Shown here: in pieces, positions 36,434 to 47,069 of the stretch
How the letters are laid out: each line of letters opens with the position of its first letter
How positions within the stretch are numbered: position 1 is the stretch's first letter
Source of the DNA: Citrus sinensis
Lineage: Eukaryota; Streptophyta; Magnoliopsida; Sapindales; Rutaceae
Reading direction: 5' to 3'
Assembly (NCBI RefSeq): GCF_022201045.2
Contig: NC_068564.1
Location: forward strand, 19,559,001-19,623,000
Length of the DNA stretch: 64,000 bases
Notes under the pieces: generated by a model
Database searches by the model: none
Told to the model about the DNA's origin: nothing
What the model saw: the letters and a program-made list of their open reading frames with translations, nothing else
Program-made: the position numbers and the translations under genes

Positions 36434-38400
36434 TACTCACTCTCATCTCTCTTAAGCCCCCAATGAACGAACAAAATCCTAAAGTCTTGAGATCGTCAGC
36501 AGCACTGTGACGACACGTCGGCAGGGGCGATGGCAGCTTCAGCTTTCTATTTCTTGTGCACTTCATTTGACAGTAGCTTCTCTAATTAACAATGGTAGCA
36601 TGTTTTGGCGAGTAAAATCTAATTTGTTGTTGATGTGAAATTGAATTGCTCTAATTTTATAGAAATTATTGGCGAAAAAATAGTGTATTCTATTTGTATT
36701 AGTGAAAAAAATAGTATGTTAGGTTCGCATTAGTAAAAGAACGAACAATTGTGGTAAATATAGTTTAAGGTCAATTGTTGCACATAAGTGTTTAAGAAAT
36801 GTGTGTGAGAGTATTTTTTTTTTCATTATTTAAGTGCTTGAAATGATATGTATGGTGTGTGTTGTGTTATTGTTGTGTTATATGGTATGAGAATGGAGAT
36901 GGTGGTGGCTAACCACCGAGATGATGATGATTTTGTGGTGTTTTATGTGTGGGTGTGTTTTGGTGCAATAGGCACCATAAGAATTAAGAACCATTGTTTT
37001 GGTCTATCGCACTGATGGAAAATTCAAATAAGGTATTATTGTATGAAAGTGATGTAGTGGGAGTCTAGTGTTTTAATATGTCGTTGATTTTTAAGAATAT
37101 CAGAATAAAAGAATAGTTTAAATTTATATTGATTCATAATAATAATGTGAATATAAGAATTAAGACTCATTGATTCTATAAAATGTCGATAATTAACTAA
37201 ATTAAAAAACTCACACAGATCTTTAAAAACTAAAAATATTGTTGAACCCAAATTTGGGTCAAAGACTACAAGTGAGGACTTATTTATACTACTAATAGTT
37301 ATCCTAAACCACAAAGAAAAGGAAAACAAACTTCGAAACCACTATGAAAAGAAGAATAAATCTTAGACAATAAGGTAACTAATCTAAATATGACAAGGAC
37401 TCCTAATCTACAATATAAAGAATGATTTCTTCAATTCTCACATGAAAATAGAAGGATTTTTGTTTTGATTGAGTCGGTTCCGAGATATTTTTTTTTTTTT
37501 TTGGTCTACCTATTTTGGTGCGTTGGCCCATCGCACTTAGATATATAGCACATTAATATGGTGTGTATGGGTATTTGGTGCGATAGGCATGTGCTAAGAC
37601 GCAGTTGTATAGAAGCACAATTGTTGTGTTTTGGTTTTTTTTTTTTAATCTTTTAATTATTACCTTAATTTTACAAATGTTATTATTAACCATTTTACTA
37701 TGTGATTTATCATAGATATATGGGGTGTGTCCCACTGAGAAATCCTAGGCGGACACCGATAAAGTGGCATAATCGAGGGTCAAAAACTAGAGATCCTCGT
37801 TGCCCGAGCTCAAGTGGTACAGGTACATGTTGCACTTGTGTGTCGTCTTCTGCTTCATTTTTACTCAAAATTTATTTGTTTTAAACAGTTTTTTTAAATA
37901 TGTCAACTCAAACTTAGTATTGTATGAACCCAGAATGTTAAAAAAATAATAATAATGACACTGACATCAATTTGTTGAGAATGGTGAAGTTTGATGATTT
38001 GTTGAGAGTAGTATCGGTTTTGGTGAATATTTTCATCCAAAAATTAGATATTTGGCTAGCTAAATATGATAGAAAAATTTAAAGGGGCCAATTTGGTAGA
38101 TAAATTGTTTTGTAAAATCGGGAAGTTTTTGTACTATTTTTGTAGATTTCCCTAAGATGAGCCCCTAGATCCCTCATTTAAAATAAAATAAAATGATGTT
38201 CAATTTAAAAGATAGATAAGTGTGATGATATTTCTAACCCATAGTTTTTGTAATTTCACCTCATTTTTAAAAAATAATTGCACAAAGTGCACATTATTTT
38301 TAAAAAATTTTAAATTGAAAAATTTAGAGAATTAATTAATTAATTTTATCTTAATTTACTTTTCTGTAACTTAAATTTTTTTATTTTACTTGATTACAAA

Positions 38401-38554
38401 GATTGCTTTGACATAAGTTTGAATAGACTATTTTACCCTTATAATGTAAAACTACCAATAATTTACTTTAACTTCAATATTTTTTCATTTTATACTAAAC
38501 TCATTGTTTCTAATCCTACTTTATTAGAATAATTATTAATTTTTAATTAAACTA
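38401..38554 (+). repeat. Direct repeat, copy 2 of 2 (partner 36281-36433)
   Basis: Second copy of the intronic direct repeat. Similarity ends sharply on the right (ACTACTC against ACTAACA), which is useful for defining the unit. Confidence 0.7.
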
Positions 38555-39213
38555 ACATTGTGTCTTTATGTCACAATGCTTATATAAATTATTAGGCTAT
38601 CAAATTTATGTCATTTATGTGTAAGGATAATGAAAATAATAATTAGATTTCATTTAAAAATATTAGATTCTAAATCACAGAATTAAATACCTAAGTTATT
38701 AGATACAATAACTCATATTTTTTGGGGCAAATAATGAAAGGATTTAATTGATTAACTACAAATTTTTTTTATTAATTTGTATTTATTAAAAATATTGTGA
38801 ACTCTGTAATTATTCCTTAAAAATGAGGTGGATTTATAAAAATAATAGGGTAGAAAAACACATTACATCGGCATTGGTGTTTTTTCCTTTTTTTTTTTCC
38901 AGTGAGTTAAGTGTATGTGAGACACCAAAAAAATAAATATAAATAAAACAACACAGCGCTTCGTTTGTTAGTATTGCATTAGTTTATTAGAATAAAACTT
39001 GTATTCATTGATAATTCGATGGTTTTAAGAACAAAATCTAGTCAACAAGTTTCAGTTAGGAAAAAAAGGGGAAAAAATGGTGTGTCTTAATATAATTAAC
39101 GGCAATTCCTTGTTAATATACGACTTTTATTTCTCCTGTAATAATTTAATTGCTGTCTTGTTATGATTTTAGTATTGTTGGTTCCAACATTAATTATTGA
39201 TTAACACTGGCAG

Positions 39214-40523
39214 ACGAGCAGATTGGTCACGATGGCGATCATGTATCGATTAGTGTTGATGACATACTTGATGAAGTACCTGATGAATTATATCTTCCTA
39301 CAATCCCAAAAGTACCTGAGCATCTACATAGTGTGGATGTAAAAGCCTATGAACCAGAAATGATAGCAATCGGTCCTTTTACCTACGAGCTCCGCTCTCA
39401 AAATCGCTTGAAAGGGATGGAAGAGCACAAAAAGCGATATCTGAAGAAGCTTCTCGAGCGAAGAGGGGAGGAGCTTGCAAGAACCCTTGTCTCGGACATG
39501 AGAAACTTAGAAGAGGAAGCTCGTAAATGTTATTCAGAACGAGTGAGTCTTACTTCACACGAGTTCGTGGAAATGATGCTCCTTGATGCTTGCTTTATCG
39601 TTGAGCTATTTCGTTACACAGCGCTAAACAACGGGGACGACCGTAATGACCCTATTTTCAGGATAATTTGGATCTCTAGGAAACTGGGCCGTGATTTGTT
39701 GTTAGCTCAGAATCAACTTCCCTTGTTCGTTCTTCAGAAGGTTTATGACAGGACTACGACACCCGGCGATAAAGATTTCCATGATATGATTTTCAAATTC
39801 TTCAGTTATGTATTTGAACAGGCACCAGCACCGACGGGCGGCGCACTAAATGCCGGCGAAGAAATAGAGCATCTACTGGACTTCATATACAAAAATTTAT
39901 GGATAGCTCGTCCAAACATTCAGCAAGTACAAAATGAGCAAGTACAAAATGAGGAGTTCATACGGATACGATGTGCCACAGAGCTCCAAGAGGCTGGAAT
40001 CAAGTTCGAGAAGATGCCGGAGACAGAAATGCACAAGTTGCCAAAGGCACCAATCTTGTTTGAAGAGGCTAAGGGAATAATGAAAATATCAGAATTGACT
40101 ATTGATAATGAGACCGGGTCCTTACTCCGAAATCTGACTGTTTATGAGCAGTACCAAAATGCACGGTATGGTCCTCTCGTTAGTTTTTTAGATGTCATGG
40201 ACGGTCTCATCAATACCGCAAAGGATGTGAAAATACTTTGTGAGAGCAGGATTCTTACTAACTATTTAGGTGACGAAGAAGTGGTTGCCCGGATGTCCAA
40301 TAGGCTTGGAGTTTCTGTCTGTCTCCCGCCTGAGAATAATTACAAAGAAATGCTCAAGAATGTGAACAAGTACTGTGACAGAAAATGCAACAAGTGGATG
40401 GCGAACTTATGGCACAATTATTTCAATACTCCATGGGCAACCATTTCTTTCTTCGCTGCACTTGTACTGCTTATACTTACCGCCGTACAAACCGTGTTCT
40501 CAGTTCTAGCTTATTTCCAGTAA
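39214..40523 (+). CDS. DUF247 (UPF0481) family protein, 5' end unresolved
   Basis: Plant-specific membrane-associated family of unknown biochemical function; some grass members are self-incompatibility determinants. After the acceptor at 39,213 the frame runs 435 residues without a stop to 40,523. Family landmarks are IPKVPEHL, AYEPEMIAIGPF, MEEHKKRYLKKLLER, the FVEMMLLDACFIVELF block, AQNQLPLFVLQKVY, ATELQEAGIKF, and a single C-terminal membrane helix (about WATISFFAALVLLILTAV) ending LAYFQ. The exon has no in-frame ATG before AYEPEM: the first is at 39,360, inside a conserved motif. The start must therefore come from an unseen upstream exon, or the gene is 5'-truncated. The coding part is otherwise intact. 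The second copy at 51,386 is broken. Confidence 0.85.
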
Positions 40524-40834
40524 TCATGCTTGGGGGAGGGCCTTGTCTTATGAATAAGCTCGGTTTCATGAATGTGGGACAATATTGTAGTGTATTGTAT
40601 TAAGATGCTTTGTGATGTACTGTATCAAATAACAGTAGAAACAGTTAAAAGCAGCAAAAGTAGCAAATGAGTGCAGCTTAAAGTGACAAAAATACATGAA
40701 CATAAAAACAGAGGCTAGTAGGCTATGGTGAAGAGCAGCAGGAAATCCTATCTACAACTAGCAATGCCAATATGCCATGATCAAGAAAGAACCTAACAAT
40801 TAGATCGATATTGCAAGGGCTGTCATCATCAGAT
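40524..40834 (+). other. 3' flank of the first DUF247 gene
   Basis: AT-rich DNA between the stop codon and the gypsy insertion, probably including the 3' untranslated region. It ends in the target site GCGAT. Confidence 0.4.
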
Positions 40835-40839
40835 GCGAT

Positions 40840-41499
40840 TGTTGATGCGAGATTCTGGTTATCCTCGTTCTACGACCAGGGACTCTGCTCGATCAACTTC
40901 ACCACGACCAGGATCTCTCCTCGTAAAGCTTCTTCTCCAGAGGTTCCTGCGCACACAGACAGGTCAGAGTACGCCGGTTGTTTTCCCGACGCAAACCCTC
41001 CGACGCTCAAGTCAGATATGAAGGTTCGGGGAACGCTTGCCACAAATCTTATGGCTGTTAGGTTGTTTTCTCTCTTTTCTTAGTTCAAATAGCAAAAAAT
41101 CTAACCCTTTTACCTTCGTTGGCTACCTTTTTATAGGCTTCCTCTGAGTCCCGGTTTTCCGCAGTTTACGCCCGTTGTTCTCCCCACGCTCGGATGTGGA
41201 TGTCCCATTATCTTCATGATGGGCGAATGGAGATGGACCTCGTGCCTTGATTCTCGGATAGGAAGGCACGTCTCGCCAACTGCCGTTGACCGGGTCTCCT
41301 CGCCTCGAACCCTAGCGGGAGTGACCCTATGCCTCTAGCAAGGGTTCCGCCTCGCGAATGGCATATTCGTGGACGAGCAGAATATTCATGCTCCTGTTCC
41401 CTTGCTACCTGGCTCTTACAGGAGACACCTGCTCGCAGAATTCTGCCACCAAACATCTGCTCATCACATCTGGTCTCACCGAAGTATTTCCCTTAAACA
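40840..41499 (-). repeat. 3' LTR of the gypsy element
   Basis: This is the left copy, in element orientation TGTTTAAGGGAAATAC..GCATCAACA. It matches 46309-46968 nearly base for base. On its inner side (41,500 onward) lies GGGGGACCAG as a weak polypurine tract. Confidence 0.96.
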
Positions 41500-41860
41500 C
41501 TGGTCCCCCAGTTTCTGGTGTTGGGTAATGTAATGGACCAGCAGTAGAAACTCAGTGGTTCTTGGTCGCGTGGGACTGGAAAAGGCTGCCAAGGAAAATG
41601 CCCAAGGGGTGGAGCCAATCGTGATTGAGGAGGAAAGCTCTCCTCCTCATGCAATCCCTGCTGATGTTGGCGAGGCGAGCACCCCCCGGACGCAACTGGT
41701 GATACCCCCCCTGCACCTAAGGAGGCCCAGCCCGTCGACGCTGCTCGGCTTACTGATCCACCATCTTCTTGATGTATTTCTTGTCTTGTAATGAACCATG
41801 TTTGTGAAGATTCTCTCCTCTGTTAATTATTAACAAATTAAAAAAAATTTTTTGATTAAT
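41500..41860 (+). other. Gypsy 3' internal region with antisense open frame
   Basis: On the plus strand, antisense to pol, an open frame runs to 41791 and encodes KENAQGVEPIVIEEESSPP and a Pro/Ser-rich tail. The earliest codon in frame is a GTG, so the start is unclear. Some Tat-group elements carry extra antisense frames in this position, and this may be the tail of one. No domain was recognised. Confidence 0.35.
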
Positions 41861-41889
41861 TTCTTGTGTTGTAATCATGAGTTATTTTT

Positions 41890-42340
41890 CGTTTGAGAAT
41901 CTGCTCGTCTTCGTCTGATTGAGCAAGTTCTGGCTTGGCATATGGTTTCGCCACATGCCTTGGAAAATTCTTCAATGCTTGAGATTCTGCTCGCCTTCGC
42001 GTAGTCGAGCAGATCCTGGCATGTTTGGCTTCTGTCTCGCCATAAAACAGGCTTTGAGACTTGGTGAGCCATTGCATGCCTTAGTGACTTCTTCGATGCT
42101 TGGGGATTCTGCTCGCCTTCACGTGGTCGAGCAGATCCTGGCATGCTTGGCTTCTGTCTCGTCATAAAACAGGCTTTGAGACTTAGTGAGCCTTTGCATG
42201 CCTTAGATGATTTCTTCAAAGCTTGGGACTCTGCTAGCCTTCTCGTGGCCGAGCAGATCATGGCATGCTTGGCTTCTGTCTCGCCATAAACAGGCTTTGA
42301 GACTTGTCGAGCCTTTGCATGTCTTAGAAATTTTTTCGGT
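41890..42340 (-). repeat. 122-bp tandem repeat array in the gypsy element, about 3.5 copies
   Basis: Units begin GATTCTGCTCGCCTTC at 41,983 and 42,105 and GACTCTGCTAGCCTTC at 42,227 (period 122), with a shorter diverged unit from about 41,894. Shared phrases include GAGCAGATCCTGGCATG and GGCTTCTGTCTCG followed by CCATAAAACAGGC. The units are translated in places but are non-coding in context. Tandem arrays in this region are characteristic of Tat-group elements and can seed satellites. Confidence 0.88.
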
Positions 42341-42463
42341 TCCCAGTGACTGAATTTCCTCGACATTCTATCAATTGCAGGATTCAACTTACATGGAATT
42401 GTTTCTTCATAAAATAAATAACGGCAAATACTAACAGAAAGAACTTGAAAATATCAATGACTC

Positions 42464-43732
42464 TTACTGGAAATATTTCCTGAGATGTGCTGCGTTCCAT
42501 GGGCGCTTCACCTCGTGGCCGTCCATGCGAACCAGCTTGTACGCTCCTGGTCCAACTAGCTGCTTGACTCTATATGGTCCCTCCCAATTCGGACCGAGCA
42601 CTCCTTGAGTCGAGTTTTTGGTGTTCTGATTTACTCTCCTTAACACCCAATCTCCGACCTTGATCTGCGGTACAGTCACCTTCTGGTTATAATACCGGGC
42701 AACCCTCTGCTGGTAAATGACTGATCGCTCGGCTGCTTGCTCCCTTTTTTCCGTCAGCAAGTCCAAATTCAAACACATCTGCTCGTCGTTTTCTTGCTCG
42801 TTGAAATGATCTGTTCGGTGTGTGGTCGTTCCTATCTCAGCTGGTATGACCGCTTCATGTCCGAAAGCCAAGGCGAACAGTGTCTCTCCCGTTGCTGTCT
42901 TATGGGTTGTCCTGTATGCCCATAGTACGCCTGATAGCTCATCAACCCAAGCACCTTTCTTTGCTCCAAGCCTGGTTTTCAAAAGCCTCTTGATGGTTTT
43001 GTTGGCTGCTTCTACTTGTCCATTCGATTGGGGGTGAGCAGGCGAGCAATACTTCAGCTCTATCCCGAGGTTCCGGCAGAAATCCCTGAAGCCGTGATTA
43101 TCGAACTGCCTGCCATTATCCGTTACCAAGGCATAAGGGATCCCGTACCGACAGACCAGGTTTCTCCACACGAAGTCTGTCGTTTTCTTCTCTGTAATCC
43201 TGCTAAGGGCTTCGACCTCTATCCACTTCGTGAAGTAATCTATAGCAACTATTGCATGCGTTGCTGCTCCTCGTCCCTTTGGCAGCGGGCCGATCAGATC
43301 AATCCCCCATTGAGCAAATGGCCAAGGGGAGGCCATGGAGGTGAGTTTCTCTGGGGGTTGGTTGGAGAAACTTGCAAAACTCTGGCAACTTACACAGCTC
43401 CTGGTCTTCTCCTGTGCATCCTGGTGCATTGTTGGCCAGAAATATCCTTGCCTTAGAACCTTGTGGGCCAGTGACCTCCCACCAGAATGATTCCCTCAAA
43501 TTCCTTCATGTACTTCTCTCAGTACGTAATCCGAGTTGTCCTCATCCAAACATCGAAGGAAAGGTAGTGTATACCCTCGCCGATACAGTACCCCATCAAT
43601 CATCGTGTATCTCGAGGCCTGGGCTCTAACCTTCCGAGCTCGCAGCTTATTTAGTGGTAATACCCCGTCTCTGAGGTATGAAATTATCGGGTCCATCCAT
43701 GAGCATTTTTGCTCTATCCGCAGCACCCCCAA
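42464..43732 (-). pseudogene. Gypsy integrase, interrupted by one in-frame stop
   Basis: The N-terminal zinc-binding region begins at 43732 and reads to VLREVHEGI, where a TGA (43496-43498) interrupts it. The same frame then continues GNHSGGRSLAHKVLRQGYFW and CVSCQ. The catalytic core has GIDLIG, VTDNGRQF and NGQVEAANK (the three acidic residues present) and the C-terminus has WEGPYRV, the GPY motif. No chromodomain follows; it ends AAHLRKYFQ. Apart from that stop the domain is complete. Confidence 0.92.
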
Positions 43733-43735
43733 ATT

Positions 43736-45603
43736 CTACTCGATGTTAGGGCTGGACTTCACCTCCAAAAGGACCGACTTTGGTATTTTTTGGTCGACTA
43801 CTGCTGCCATCCTGGCCAAAATGTCTGCTCGACTATTCTGCTCCCTGGGGATTTGTATCACCTCCACTGCTTCAAATTTCCCCATCATCTGCCTGACTAT
43901 CTTCAGGTACTGTTCCATCTTCTCTTCTCTTGGTTGAAATCTTTCACTGACATGGTTCGCAACCAGCTGGGAATCAGTCTTAATCTTAACTCTGTCTGCT
44001 TTCACGGCCTTAGCCAATTCCAAACCTGTGATCAAGGCTTCATACTCTACCTGGTTATTTGTGGCTGCAAATTCTAACTTTACAGCATAAGAGATCTCCT
44101 CTCCCTCAGGGCCTTCCAATACAATCCCTGCTCCCCTGACGACCCATCCACAGACATCTGCCATACTTGAGCTTCGTCACTGTCTGTAACTACATCTTGT
44201 TGGTCTAAACATACTTCAGGCTCTGTGAATTCTGCTACGAAGTCGGCCATTGCCTGAGCCTTTACCGCTGCTCGGGGTTTGTAGTCTATGTCGAACTCGC
44301 TCAGCTCTATAGCCCACTTGACGAGCCGACCAGAAGCATCTGGCTTGTGCAGAGTTTGACGCAATGGCTGGTTTGTTATTACCGAGACTGGGAATGCTTG
44401 AAAATATGGCCTCAACTTTCGAGCCGCAACTACAAGGGCAAGTGCCCATTTCTCCAATGGTGGGTATCTGGTCTCAGCGTCGAGCAGGGCCTTGCTGGTG
44501 TAGTATATCGGATGCTGAACTCCTTCTTCCTCTCTCACCAGAACAGAACTGGCGGCTCGATCTGATACCGCCAAATACAGATATAACTTGTCCTCATCCC
44601 TCGGTGTGGACAGCAGTGGAGCTTGCTGCAAGTACTGCTTCAGGTTCTGGAAGGCTTCCTCGCATTCTGGTGTCCATTCGGTTTTCTTCCCCCTCCTTAT
44701 CACTTGAAAGAATGGCTGACACTTATCTGTAGCCTTGGATATGAATCTGCTCAACGCCGCCAACCTCCCCGTGAGGCTCTGCATTTCCTTCAGGTTACGA
44801 GGAGACCTCATCTGCACAATCGCCTGGATTTTCTCGGGATTTGCCTCAATCCCTCTATGGCTCACTATGAATCCAAGGAATTTCCCTGACTCGACCCCAA
44901 AAGCGCACTTCTCCGGGTTAAGCTTCATCTTATACTTACTCAAAAGCCTGAAGGTCTCCTCGAGGTGTCTGACATGTTCCTTCGGGATTTTAGATTTGGT
45001 GATCATGTCATCCACGTACACCTCCATGGTTTTCCCGATCAACGGCTTAAAGACTTTGTTCACCAGCCTCTGATAGGTGGCCCCAGCATTTTTGAGACCA
45101 AATGGCATTACCCTGTAACAGAACAAACCCTGGTTAGTGATGAAAGCCGTGCTCTCCTCATCCTGCTCGTACATGGGGATCTGGTTGTATCCCGAGAACG
45201 CGTCCATGAAACTAAGCAGACCGTGTCCAGCCATTGAATCTACTAGCTGATCGATCTTTGGTAAAGGGAAGTTGTCTTTTGGGCACGCCTTATTCAGGTC
45301 TGTGAAATCCACACACATCCTCCACTTGCCATTTGTTTTCTTTACCAACACCACATTCGATATCCATTCAGGGTAATTGACTTCCCGAATGAACCCTACT
45401 CTCAAGAGCTTCTCCACCTCGCCATTTATGGCCTCATACTTCTCCTGGTTGAAGCACCTCCTCTTCTGCCTTACTGCCCGAGCGCCTTTCTTTATTGCCA
45501 ACTTATGACATGCTATCTCAGGGTCAATCCCAGGCATGTCTTCGTGTGTCCAAGCAAACACATCTGCATGAGCCTGTAAGCATTTCACCAACTCCTGCTT
45601 TTG
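43736..45603 (-). pseudogene. Gypsy reverse transcriptase and dual RNase H region
   Basis: RT begins upstream of 45591 (QAHADVFAWTHEDMPGIDP) and includes WRMCVDFTDLNKACPKD, MPFGLKNAGATYQRLVN and the catalytic VYVDDMITKS. The first RNase H (LAVSDRAASSVL, YTSKAL, ITNQPLRQTLHKP) follows, then a second RNase H-like domain after MSVDGSSGEQG. A frame break near 44,130 separates it from 44,164-43,736 (EYEALITGLELAK, IKTDSQLVANHV, IPREQNSRADILARMA). A TAG at 43736-43738 and another at 45604-45606 bound the region. It is inactive as it stands. Confidence 0.92.
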
Positions 45604-45606
45604 CTA

Positions 45607-46231
45607 TCCCTTAAGTCTCGACCCGATTCTGATCGTCTTTCCCGGATTCTCTGGTCCCAGGCTTACTGTTTCCAGATCCTCTACAGGTTCTTGTCTGCCG
45701 TTCTTGTTTTGCACTCGGGTATCGAGGGATGTTATCTGCATTGCTTCCCTTGCTGCCGAGGAGTAGCAGCTTCTTGTGATCCTCTGGTCTCCTCGTACCA
45801 CTCCAACTACCCCATTTACCCGGTACTTCAGAGCCAGATAGTGGTTGGACAGCACTGTTTCCTCTGCATTCGCCACCCCGTCGTCCTCATCAAAAATCTG
45901 CCTTGCCGGGGACTGCTCTTCCTTTCTATGGAATTCTCCCCGCAGGGGTATGTTACCTTTCTCACCACCAAGTCTCCCGGTGGTTTTTACTTCTCCTCGT
46001 ACTACCGGGATCTGGTGCCACTCCACCTCCTCTCACCCTTTCTTCCTGGGTTACCCTTCGTTCGCTCCGCCGCTCATGCAGAATGGTTGTCAAGGACTCC
46101 ATCTGCTTTTCCATCCATTCCATCCGGTCGAACATGGCTTTTTTCCGTGCCTCACTGGCTATCTCCCTCAGTGTCACGGAGTCGTTAAGCCTCATATCAC
46201 CCCCTTGTGCACTACATCCTCCTGCCTCCAT
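45607..46231 (-). pseudogene. Gypsy gag and protease remnant with large internal deletion
   Basis: Gag starts at ATG 46231 (MEAGGCSAQGGDMRLND) and reads a coiled-coil-like stretch with RKKAMFDRMEWMEKQMESLT. Near 46,020 it changes frame and joins directly to protease/pol linker sequence (NHYLALKYRVN, VVRGDQRITRSCY). The gag core, zinc knuckle and protease active site are missing, meaning a deletion of more than a kilobase relative to complete elements of this type. Confidence 0.8.
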
Positions 46232-46287
46232 TGCTTTTCAGTTACTTCCCCTCACTTCTTGGTATCAACAGAAGCTTTTTGTTCAGC

Positions 46288-46308
46288 TCCCCACAGACGG
46301 CGCCAAAA
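46288..46308 (-). other. Gypsy primer-binding site
   Basis: Adjacent to the 5' LTR, the element strand reads TTTTGGCGCCGTCTGTGGGG, a primer-binding sequence common in plant Ty3-gypsy elements. Confidence 0.85.
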
Positions 46309-46968
46309 TGTTGATGCGAGATTCTGATTATCCTCGTTCTAGGACCAGGGTCTCTGCTCGATCAACTTCACCACGACCAGGATCTCTCCTCGTAAAGCTT
46401 CTTCTCCAGAGGTTCCTGCGCACACAGACAGGTCAGAGTACGCCGGTTGTTTTCTCGGCGCAAACCCTCCGACGCTCAAGTCAGATATGAAGGTTTGGGG
46501 AACGCTTGCCACAAATCTTATGGCTGTTAGGTTGTTTTCTCTCTTTTCTTAGTTCAAATAGCAAAAAATCTAACCCTTTTACCTTCGTTGGCTACCTTTT
46601 TATAGGCTTCCTTTGAGTCCCGGTCTTCCGCAGTTTACGCCCGTTGTTCTCCCCACGCTCGGATGTGGATGTCCCATTATCTTCATGATGGGCGAATGGA
46701 GATGGACCTCGTGCCTTGATTCTCGGATAGGAAGGCACGTCTCGCCAACTGCCGTTGACCGGGTCTCCTCGCCTCGAACCCTAGCGGGAGTGACCCTATG
46801 CCTCTAGCAAGGGGTCCGCCTCGCGAATGGCATATTCGTGGACGAGCAGAATATTCATGCTCCTGTTCCCTTGCTACTTGGCTCTTACAGGAGACACCTG
46901 CTCGCAGAATTCTGCCACCAAACATCTGCTCATCACGTCTGGTCTCACCGAAGTATTTCCCTCAAAGA
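46309..46968 (-). repeat. 5' LTR of the gypsy element
   Basis: Right copy of the LTR, upstream in element orientation. Its outer end has lost the canonical TG through point changes. It is followed by the target-site copy GCGAT at 46969-46973. Confidence 0.96.
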
Positions 46969-47069
46969 GCGATAAAAAAAAAAAAAATTCTATCTGAATA
47001 GACCTAATGTGCAAGTTTGAGATTTGGTACACATGGCCAAATATATATATATATAACTATTCAACAGTC

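Larger units (their letters stand above)
36152..39213 (+). other. Presumed long intron of the first DUF247 gene
   Basis: No coding sequence was recognised. A direct repeat of about 154 bp occurs at 36281-36433 and 38401-38554 (AAGTTTGAAT..ACTATTTTACC..TTATTAGAATAATTATTAAT). A short higher-GC stretch lies at 37,720-37,850 (CTAGGCGGACACCGATAAAG), of unknown origin. The acceptor ACTGGCAG lies at 39,206-39,213. Confidence 0.4.
40840..46968 (-). mobile_element. Ty3-gypsy LTR retrotransposon (Tat-like lineage), gag-deleted
   Basis: LTRs of 660 bp (40840-41499 and 46309-46968) flank a minus-strand pol. A perfect 5-bp TSD GCGAT lies at 40835-40839 and 46969-46973. Element-strand LTR ends are TGTTTAAGGG..CATCAACA; in the 5' copy the first bases have mutated (TCTTTGAGGG). 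By eye the LTRs differ at about a dozen positions (near 2%), so the insertion is comparatively young. Most of gag and protease are deleted and pol contains three stops and one frame break, so it cannot be autonomous. The region between pol and the 3' LTR holds 122-bp tandem repeats and a plus-strand open frame. The second RNase H-like domain and lack of a chromodomain point to the Tat group. Confidence 0.97.

Noticed and set aside
45601..46490. Long plus-strand open frames (up to 195 codons) opposite the gypsy gag remnant and LTR
   Set aside because: Antisense shadows of GC-rich gag/pol and LTR sequence; no recognisable protein.
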